64,000 nt of DNA from NCBI GenBank assembly GCA_017311315.1, contig CM029620.1, positions 687,787 to 751,786 on the forward strand, given 5' to 3'. The notes beneath the pieces were generated by a model. That model did no database searches. It was not told the origin of the DNA and saw only the letters and a program-made list of their open reading frames with translations. Origin of the DNA: Dendrocalamus latiflorus. Taxonomy: Eukaryota > Streptophyta > Magnoliopsida > Poales > Poaceae. Positions 56,828 to 64,000 of the stretch are shown here, one piece after another. The position numbers and the translations under genes were made by a program. Positions within the stretch are counted from its first letter, which is position 1; the number at the start of each line of letters is the position of its first letter.

Positions 56828-59763
56828 TCTCTCCCCCCCCCCTCGACGAGCAGTTCGTCCTCGAGCTGGAAAGATGGATAACGCTCCATGAAGTTGTCGA
56901 TGTCTTCCCAAGTAGCCGATGCCGGAGGTTCGCCCTTCCATTGGATCAGTATCTGGCGGACACCGCGTGCCAAGCGAGTGCGGATTGCGCGCTCCGGCTC
57001 TGGGACTGCAGCACCGTAGTGGATAGCCGGGAGGGCCGGAGGTGCATCAGGAGCCGTTCCAACGAATTTCTTGAGAAGACCGACGTGGAAGACGTTGTGC
57101 AGACGTGCCCGGGGCGGAAGGGTCAACCGGACAGCAACGTCGTTGATGATTGCTTCGACTTGATACGGTCCATAGAACCGGGGCCGCAACTTGCCAATGG
57201 TGGAGTGTTGGAGAGAGACCGGGTTGCGGTGGCGGATGCGAAGCCACACCCAATCCCCCACGGCGTACTGGACTTCGCGGTGGTGCTTGTCGTAGTGTCG
57301 TTTGTAGATTGCCTGGGCTTGCTCAAGGCGGGAGCGAACGTCTGCCAGTAGTTCGTCCCTGTCCGCCATGTGTTTAGCCACCGCAGCTACGCGTGTCTCG
57401 CCTGGTTCATAGGATCGGATGGACGGGGGCTCCCTGCCGTAGACGATCTTGAATGGCGCGTCGCGGAGAGCAGACTGGAAAGCTGTGTTGTAGACGTACT
57501 CGGCCCAAGGCAGCCAGCGAAGCCAATGCCGAGGACGATCCCCCGTGAAGCATCGGAGGTACATTACAATGACCTTGTTTGCCGCCTCAGCTTGGCCGTC
57601 TGACTGGGGGTGGAAAGCGGTGGTCATCTGCAGCTTGGCGCCACAAAGCCGCATCAATTCGCGCCAAAATGTGGAGGTAAACACTGGGTCTCTGTCTGAC
57701 ACCATGGACTGTGGTATACCGTGGAGACGTACAATGTCCTCAAAGAACGCCTTGGCCACCGTTTCTGCCGTATATGGGTGTGCAAGCGGAATGAAATGGC
57801 AGTACTTGCTGAAGCGGTCGACCACCGTAAGAATCACCGATTTGCCACCCACCCGTGGCAGGGCCTCGATGAAGTCGAGGCTGATATCTGCCCAGACCAT
57901 GGTTGGAACAGGCAGCGGCAGAAGGAGCCCCGCGGGTCGGAGATGTTCTGTCTTGTATTGCTGGCAAATGGAGCAGCTACGGATGAAATCCTGTACCACA
58001 GAGCGAAGGTTAGGCGAATGGAAATCGCGGCGAAGCCGGTGGAGCATGCGCTGGATGCCCTCGTGGCCGTCAGTATGGATGGCGGTCACCAATTCATGCA
58101 AGAGAGGTGATGTCGGCGCGACGTATAGCTTGGAGTCGAAGGTGATCAAACCGTCAGTAATGGACCAGGGACCCGCCCGCTGGCCGGCGTCGATCTCGTC
58201 ACGGAGGGCTACCAGAGCGGGATCCGTGGCCTGAGCTTGGCGGAGACGATCCAGGAAGTCAAACCGGGGTGACGAAATGGCGAGGACGGTGCCCACCTCA
58301 GTGTCGCGGCGGGATAGGGCGTCTGCCACGGTGTTGGTGCTGCCTGGTTTATATTCCACGGCAAAATCGAATCCCAGGAGTTTGCCCACCCAATGATGCT
58401 GGGGAATAGTGGCAAGACGCTGATCCAACAAGTATTTCAGACTGAAGTGATCCGTCTTGACCAAAAATCGGCGTCCCCAAAGATAAGGTCGCCAGTGTCG
58501 GATGGCTTGCACCAGACCGATCAATTCTCTCTCATAAGCTGCTAGAGAGCGATGCCGTGGCGCCACCGGACGACTGAAGAAGGCAATGGGATGCTTGTCT
58601 TGTAACAGCACCGCCCCGAAGCCGTGGCCTGAAGCGTCGCACTCGATGATGAACTGCTGGGTGAAGTCCGGAAGAGCGAGCACCGGCGCCGTGGTGAGTG
58701 CCGTCTTTAGCGACTGGAATGCCGAGGTAGCTTCCTCTGACCACAAAAACCCATCCTTGCGAAGCAAAGCCGTGAGGGGTGCCGCAATGGTGCCGTAGTC
58801 CCGCACGAATTTGCGGTAGTATCCCGCGAGGCCGAGGAAGCCGCGGACCGTGCGAGCCGAGCGAGGCAGGGGCCAGTCGAGGACGGCCTGCACCTTCGCT
58901 GGATCCATGGCCACGCCGGTCGCCGAGATGATGTGGCCTAGGTAGGAGATGGAATCCACCCCGAAGGCGCACTTGGATCGCTTGATGAAGAGTTTGTGTT
59001 GCTGGAGAGTGGTGAGGACAGCGCGCACATGACGAAGGTGATCGGCCCACGAAGCGCTGAAGATCAGTATATCATCAAAGAAGACGAGCACGAACCGGCG
59101 GAGGAATGGGCGCAACACATCGTTCATGAGCGCCTGAAAAGTTGCCGGAGCGTTGCAAAGCCCAAACGGCATGACGAGAAACTCGTAGAGGCCGTCATGT
59201 GTTCGGAAAGCCGTCTTGGCCACATCGTCTGGGTTCATGCGGACTTGGTGGTAGCCTGAGCGGAGGTCAAGCTTGGTGAAGAATTTGGCGCCGTGCAGCT
59301 CGTCCAGGAGTTCATCGACCACCGGAATAGGGAAAGCATCCTTGACCGTAATGGTGTTAAGTGCGCGATAGTCGACACAGAACCGCCACGAGCCATCGGC
59401 CTTCTTCACCAACAGAACCGGCGACGAGAATGCGGAAGAGCTGTGCCGAATCAGGCCTTGGGCGAGCATGTCGGTGCACTGGCGTTCCAGCTCATCCTTG
59501 TGTGTGGCCGGATATCGATAAGGACAAACGGCCACCGGAGAAGAGCCCGGCAGAAGGGTGATGTTGTGGTCGCGGGAGCGAGGCGGCGGCAATCCATGCG
59601 GCGCGACGAAAAGTGGAGCAAAGTCGGCAAGGAGGGCCTCCAAGAGGTCTGGCCCGGAGCAAGAGCGCAGGCCGGGACTCGTCGAACCCGCCACGCCACG
59701 CCAGCGGACGCGGTGGTCGCTGCGCCAGAACGACATGGTGAGAGCCCCAAAGTCCCACAGAAA
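56782..59763 (-). CDS. Pol: RT, RNase H, integrase, chromodomain
   Basis: About 990 open codons from the shift point. RT has CPYRYPATHKDELE, DGSWRFCVDYRALN, FFTKLDLRSGYHQVRM and the catalytic FFDDILIFS box (near 59075). RNase H has ECDASGHGFGAVLLQD and TVADALSRRD. Integrase has the HHCC zinc end (HTDGHEG, CSICQQYK), then the DDE residues in WADISLDF, VSDRDPVF and GQAEAANK, followed by RLHNVFHVGLLKKF. The tail ILIQWKGEPPASATWEDIDN is a chromodomain (aromatic residues at the methyl-lysine cage positions), which may steer integration to marked chromatin. All catalytic residues I can check are present. It needs fusion to the gag-protease frame, which is one base out. Confidence 0.93.
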   Translation of the reverse strand, partial: FLWDFGALTMSFWRSDHRVRWRGVAGSTSPGLRSCSGPDLLEALLADFAPLFVAPHGLPPPRSRDHNITLLPGSSPVAVCPYRYPATHKDELERQCTDMLAQGLIRHSSSAFSSPVLLVKKADGSWRFCVDYRALNTITVKDAFPIPVVDELLDELHGAKFFTKLDLRSGYHQVRMNPDDVAKTAFRTHDGLYEFLVMPFGLCNAPATFQALMNDVLRPFLRRFVLVFFDDILIFSASWADHLRHVRAVLTTLQQHKLFIKRSKCAFGVDSISYLGHIISATGVAMDPAKVQAVLDWPLPRSARTVRGFLGLAGYYRKFVRDYGTIAAPLTALLRKDGFLWSEEATSAFQSLKTALTTAPVLALPDFTQQFIIECDASGHGFGAVLLQDKHPIAFFSRPVAPRHRSLAAYERELIGLVQAIRHWRPYLWGRRFLVKTDHFSLKYLLDQRLATIPQHHWVGKLLGFDFAVEYKPGSTNTVADALSRRDTEVGTVLAISSPRFDFLDRLRQAQATDPALVALRDEIDAGQRAGPWSITDGLITFDSKLYVAPTSPLLHELVTAIHTDGHEGIQRMLHRLRRDFHSPNLRSVVQDFIRSCSICQQYKTEHLRPAGLLLPLPVPTMVWADISLDFIEALPRVGGKSVILTVVDRFSKYCHFIPLAHPYTAETVAKAFFEDIVRLHGIPQSMVSDRDPVFTSTFWRELMRLCGAKLQMTTAFHPQSDGQAEAANKVIVMYLRCFTGDRPRHWLRWLPWAEYVYNTAFQSALRDAPFKIVYGREPPSIRSYEPGETRVAAVAKHMADRDELLADVRSRLEQAQAIYKRHYDKHHREVQYAVGDWVWLRIRHRNPVSLQHSTIGKLRPRFYGPYQVEAIINDVAVRLTLPPRARLHNVFHVGLLKKFVGTAPDAPPALPAIHYGAAVPEPERAIRTRLARGVRQILIQWKGEPPASATWEDIDNFMERYPSFQLEDELLVEGGGRDVMWGKYYTRRTKQT

Positions 59764-61096
59764 TTGGGCCAAGGGTGGCGAGCCACTGAGTGCCCAACAC
59801 GGCGTCGTAGCCGGCCAGAGGAAAGGCGAAGAAATCCGCCTGGAATGCTTCGCCCTCGATGGCGAAAGCCGCCTGCTGGAACACGCCGAGACAGGGCACG
59901 CGCTCGCCGTTGGCCACCGTGACCGACATCGTGCCGCGGCGGCGTAATACGAGATTTGTGCGGCCCGCCGCCTCTTCGGAGATGAAGTTATGCGTGGAGC
60001 CAGAGTCGAGGAGTGCGTGGAGTGTAGCGCCCCCCACCTGGATGCACACCTGCATTGTCTCGCTGGTGCGGACGCCGGCAATCGCGTGCAAGGATATCCG
60101 GGGTTCCTCGGCGACTTGGTCGGCGTCCTCCGATTCGGCAGAGTCATCCCCGTCGTTTAACTCCAATAAGAAGAGGTGCTGGCACACCCTGTTGTGACCC
60201 CTTCCAAACTTCTCATTGCAGTTATAGCAAAGTCCCAGGCGACGGCGCTCCTCCATCTCTGCGGGTGACAATCGCTTCACCTGGCGACCCTCCACGGATA
60301 CTGTGGGTGGGGTGACCGGCGCGGCGGCTGGCAGTTGCACGGCCACTTGGCGGTGAGCTGGCGTCGGCAGAAGGCCCTTTGTCCACGAACGTGCTGGCGG
60401 CGCCCCGGCCTGGTCGCGGAGTTCCAGTTTGCGCGCCAGGCTCATGGCGACCGCAAGCGTCTTGGGGTTGTGGATCTCAACGTCGAAGCTGAGAGGCGGC
60501 TGAAGGCCTGCGGTGAAGAGCTGTACCTTCTGTTCTTCCGTCAGGGACCCAGCCCGAGCAAGAAGAACCTGGAATCGGTCCTGGAAGTCGGCCACCGTGC
60601 TCGTCCGTTTACAGGCGACGAGTTCCCCTAACGGATTGGAGCGTAGGGGAGGGCCGAACCTCAGATTGAGGAGTTCGGTGAAGCGGCGCCATGGAGGTGT
60701 GCCCTCATCTTTCTGCACCTGGATGTATCACAGTTGGGCAATGTCCAGCAGATTGTATGAAGCCATCCAAACCTTCTCCTCCTCGGCAATGCGCTGTTGA
60801 TGGAAGTAAGATTCACAGCGATGTATAAACGGAAGCGGATCGCCCTTGCCATCATACTTGGGAAAGTCCATCTTCTGAAAACGCGGCGGCCGATCGTTGT
60901 GATGCTCGCCCGAGTTGACGCGGTTGCCGGATGACGCGGAGGAGTGTTGGAGTGGCGGCTGCAGCTCAAGGCGCTGGATTGCCTGAGCGTGGGTGTTGAC
61001 GGATGATTGAAGGGCCTGGACCTCCTTAGTAAGGGCGAGAATCAGGGCCTTGAGATCATCCTCATCGGCGCCCGGCATGGTGGAAGCGGCGGACAA
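59762..61096 (-). pseudogene. Gag-protease of the Reina-like element, with a stop and a frameshift
   Basis: Starts MSAASTMPGADEDDLKALIL, with a short coiled coil. The capsid region has FPKYDGKGDPLPFIHRCESY and, after the break, LLNLRFGPPLR and FQDRFQVLLARAG. A CCHC-like knuckle follows (CYNCNEKFGRGHNRVC). The protease has LLDSGSTHNFISEEA and GYDAVLGTQWLATLGPI. TGA at 60728-60730 interrupts the capsid at AQL-stop-YIQ, where related elements have Trp, so a G-to-A change of TGG explains it. At 59762-59764 an extra T in AATTTCTG shifts the frame just before the conserved LWDFGALTM. Corrected, gag and pol would be one frame, as usual in chromoviruses. Confidence 0.9.
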
Positions 61097-61203
61097 AGCT
61101 GGAGGTGGAGCGGAAACAGGGGAGGGTGATGGCGGGGACTAGGCGGCGGAAAAAGCTGGTGGCGGAGCGGCTGATGGCGGAGACCTGGAGACTGATACCA
61201 AGA

Positions 61204-61540
61204 TGTCACGGCCTGAAGACACAGGACCCCGACTACGGAGTTCGTAGCCGTGATCTGAGATTGGGCGAGGGTTTTCCCCCCTGCGCCCTATGTTGGCGAA
61301 AGTAGAGGTAAGGAAATAGATTAATTTCTTCCCTTTCTTCATTACAACCCTGGTCCTTTATATATAGGACTGGATGCAGAAATCTGATTCAAACTCCTAA
61401 TCTCTTTTGGAAACCAAATCTGATTCTAATCTCTAAATTCCGGTATCCTAACTGATACCAGCAAATCTGTTAAGACTATTACCCTATCTGGACTCTAAGT
61501 TTGTTTAGTCCTGCGGGTATAATACTTTCCCCACATGACA
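61204..61540 (-). repeat. 5' LTR of the Reina-like element
   Basis: 337 bp. Next to it at about 61192-61203, read on the minus strand, is TCTTGGTATCAG, the primer site. Confidence 0.95.
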
Positions 61541-62471
61541 ACAGCCATATGAACATTAGGAGTTACTGATGTCAGCAACATACCAAAGTATACAAAGTAC
61601 AATATTGTGAAAAATAGAGCGTAGAAGAACCAGAAGAACTTGTAGGCTGTCCATGAAAAACCAATAGCTGGATATGCAATGAACATGAATAATGCTACTT
61701 GGAGGAGCACAAATGGTATCTCAATAGCTACCTGAAAGAAGCATCAAAGACAAGAAGTTAACCTTTAAATTAAATAACCATCAATCATGTACCTTCAAGG
61801 CTTGGCTGTATCACAATTTTTTTATTGCAATCATTTAAATACATCGCCAGTAGAGTTGGGCTCGAAGGCATACATATGTTGGCTAGTCTAAGCCGCTGTG
61901 CATACTCACAGTAAACTTAAGCTATGCACACACAATGAATCTAAGACATCCATACACTGAATTCCAGAAAATTAATGCTTAAGATGTTCTCCATTTCCTT
62001 CTTGATAAAGATGACAATCTATAGGTGTTTTTCTCCTTTCTTGGTTAGTGGGAAAATTTCTAAAGCATACTCTGCGCATGTGTTGTGAGTCTAAACAAGT
62101 TTGACATGAAATAGCACCTGTGCAAATGAATAGGCCCACGAAGAGTACATCCCTGCAAATGTTTCTCTGTACATCACAGTACGCTCCATCGCAATGAATG
62201 CCATAACTGACTTGGAGCTGTTTATTCCAGCACCCAAAGTGATAGCAAACATGCACCCCAAGGTGGTGAATAAATCTTGTTGGGTACTTCTGTAGAAATG
62301 GATACTAAACTTAGTATTCATCTTATTTTTGGGAGGAATATAGAAAAGAGCATTCATTCTGCAAACATGATGCAGCTTTTGGAGATTGTTAGAACTCAAT
62401 CATAACTTAGTTAAATTCAACTTTCTATGACTGACCCCCCATTGTTTATACTGCTTGCTCACTTCTGCAGC

Positions 62472-63159
62472 CAAGGTTATTAAGTCGTAAAGTTGAGTCG
62501 AGTTGCCAAGAGGGCGACTTGTCGACTTGGTCGACTAGTCGACCGACTAGTCCCAGACGAGGAAGTATGCTAATTGGGGTGCTAGCATTGGTGAACTTGT
62601 TCATGCATCTGAAGTCTTGGCTACTAATTACTACTACTAGTTTGCTACTCTGGAGTCTTGGCTGCATTACTAGTTTACTAATTACTACTACTACTACTAC
62701 TAGTCGGCACTCTGGACTGGAGAGGAACAGATCAGCATAGCAGGGGAGGAAGGAGAGAAGAGGGGATTGCTAGATGAAAATGGCGCGGAGCAGAGTAGGG
62801 GAGGAAGGAGAGAGGAGGGGGAGGCTGCACTGACTGGAGCAGAGCAGGTTCTCTGCGGAGGGGGCGGTGGAGCCCACTGGTGGAGGCAGCCACTGGAGGC
62901 TACGGTGAGGCCACTGGAAGCGGCGGCCACTGGTGGCGGAGGCCACTGGCAGCTGAGGTGGCTAAGCATGTCTAACCCTCTCCAGCTGAATGTGGGCCAA
63001 CAAGTCGGGCGGCTAAGCATGCCCGACTAGTCGCTGCTGGTCGTCGACTAGTCGTCCGGCCATCCGATTAGTCGCTCCAGTCCAATCGACCTCCCTGGTC
63101 GTCCTCCATGTGCCGACTCGACAGCTAGTCGTGCATTAGTCGCCGACTTAATAACACTG
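62472..63159. mobile_element. Non-autonomous hAT element in an ABCG intron
   Basis: Ends are CAAGGTTATTAAGTCG and, as reverse complement, CAGTGTTATTAAGTCG. TCTGCAGC flanks both sides (62464-62471 and 63160-63167). It is 688 bp, with dense GTCGAC/CGACTAGTCG words at both ends and a G-rich middle, and no transposase. The ends resemble those of the autonomous hAT at 24160-28541 (AAGTCG in place of AAGGCG), so the two belong to related families. Confidence 0.92.
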
Positions 63160-64000
63160 TCTGCAGCTACATGAGAATTTATTATCCTAGTATATAGATT
63201 GTGGGCAAGCCGGTTATTTGTGATGTAATGTCTACTGGATAGATTTAAATATAGATGTAGGCTGAGTGCTTACATGTTGTTTCCATGCCTCCAGTATATA
63301 ACTCCGTACGTTATGGAAGCCAGGAACATATACATGATGCGCGTCAAGTTGTATGAAGGACTTCTCCAATAAGAAAGGTATTGCTTCCACAGGCAGGCTT
63401 TGAACTGCTCCCACCTGTTTCGTGCATAGGGTGTAGGGAACGATAAAGCTGTGGAACCTGGATATGGTGTGCTCAACTGCTTGATGAGCATCAAATTGTC
63501 CCTTCATGGAAAAATAATGTTCAGAATGAATTTATACAGTCATATTGCATTATCATGTTTGATTAAATGATGCCATCCTTATAAGTTATTTAACATTTTT
63601 ACCTTCTTAGCCATGGATCTAAATGTTACCTGTAGTTTATAATATATAGAACAGTTTAAAGTTGGTGGGATCACTAAAACTCAGAAATACTAATGCTTAA
63701 ATTGTTACATCAGGTGTTACTAAAAATAAGAACAACATTCTGTTATGGATTAGTGCAGGGCATTGCTAAATAGAAAATCTCACTGGTGAAGGGGTGATTC
63801 CTGGTAAATTTTTGCAAAATCTATTTCAAGTTGCATTTCAACTGATGTGGAGGTAACTTCCATCATCCATGTTGCTGGATTGTAATTGGCCTTAATTCTT
63901 GGCACTCCAGAAACTTGCTGGACAACAAAAGAGTAAATGATCACTGTAATGTTTTATAAGGATGGTTGGAAAGCTGTAAATAAAATAGGTATATCTTGAA

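Larger units (their letters stand above)
56491..61540 (-). mobile_element. Young Reina-like gypsy chromovirus inside an ABCG exon
   Basis: Length 5050 bp. The LTRs are 337 bp each (56491-56827 and 61204-61540), TGTCACGG to CATGACA; I see no difference between them. On the minus strand TTGGTATCAG follows the 5' LTR (initiator tRNA-Met primer site, 9-10 matching bases), and a GAGGGGGG...GAGAGA tract precedes the 3' LTR. Gag, protease, RT, RNase H, integrase and a chromodomain are all present. Size and short LTRs fit the Reina clade. Two coding defects (a gag stop and a 1-bp shift) are described with the genes. Confidence 0.95.
55760..63917 (-). pseudogene. PDR-type ABCG transporter gene, 3' part, broken by retrotransposon insertion
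   Basis: Exons read in order: 63784-63917, 63274-63501, 62118-62289, the broken exon (61546-61731 with 56422-56490) and 55760-56026 (stop TAA). All phases agree if the insert and one TSD are removed. Encoded are the linker VPRIKANYNPATWMMEVTS, QLSTPYPGS, the second transmembrane domain starting CLWKQYLSYWRSPSYN, TQQDLFTTLGCMFA, AMERTVMYRETFAGMYS, and the last membrane helices, ending NFQRR. These are the hallmarks of full-size PDR/ABCG pumps, which export terpenoids, hormones or toxins across the plasma membrane. The N-terminal half lies beyond the right edge. Reading through HMAV into the insert gives 14 foreign codons and a stop, removing about 110 C-terminal residues with the final helices. 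Substrate is unknown. Confidence 0.9.

Noticed and set aside
59740..59790. Programmed ribosomal frameshift between gag-protease and pol
   Set aside because: Related chromoviruses use one continuous frame, and the shift falls inside the conserved LGPILWDFG linker, so a 1-bp insertion is the simpler reading.

Overview
The window looks like a repeat-rich piece of a plant nuclear genome, most likely a grass. The signs are GC-rich exons, many small DNA transposons with inverted ends, plant-type LTR retrotransposons primed by initiator-tRNA-Met, and exons of plant-only gene families. All exon models and element borders below were read by eye from splice sites, reading phase, terminal repeats and target-site duplications (TSDs).

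Only two host genes are clear. One is a complete four-exon gene on the minus strand (9058-11352) for a secreted, probably GPI-anchored X8/CBM43 callose-binding protein. The other is the 3' part of a PDR-type ABCG transporter gene, also on the minus strand (55760-63917, continuing beyond the right edge). It has been broken by a fresh retrotransposon insertion inside its second-last exon. Two further host-derived pieces are dead: a PPR gene remnant (about 42084-42866), and two exons of a mitochondrial alternative oxidase gene carried inside a small DNA transposon (41054-41998).

Layout. 1-1350: 3' end of a SIRE/Maximus-like copia element. 1351-9057: mosaic of MITEs, tandem duplications, microsatellites and a hAT transposase tail. 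9058-11352: X8 gene. 12701-13165: hAT MITE. 13247-17790: two LTRs related to the one at the left edge, in opposite orientation. 18723-24151 and 31345-37233: two very long solo LTRs of one family in inverted orientation, each with its own 5-bp TSD. 24160-28541: a nearly intact autonomous hAT transposon inserted at the border of the first solo LTR. 37234-41053: CCG-rich DNA and a probable Helitron tail. 41054-42866: the element with the captured oxidase exons, and the PPR remnant. 43528-54986: an old minus-strand gypsy chromovirus holding two younger plus-strand non-autonomous LTR elements (45169-50424 and 52956-54938). 55760-63917: the ABCG gene, carrying a Reina-like chromovirus (56491-61540) in an exon and a small hAT element (62472-63159) in an intron.

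The genes do not form a pathway; the window is mainly a record of nested transposition. LTR divergence counted by eye agrees with the nesting. The outer gypsy element differs at roughly 15-20 sites between its LTRs (about 4-5%). The two elements inside it differ by about 1%. The element in the ABCG exon has LTRs in which I see no difference over 337 bp. I found no CRISPR array, rRNA or credible tRNA gene, and nothing that I can defend as a new molecular system. The strongest findings are the exon-breaking insertion, the exon capture, the inverted giant solo LTRs and the near-intact hAT element.
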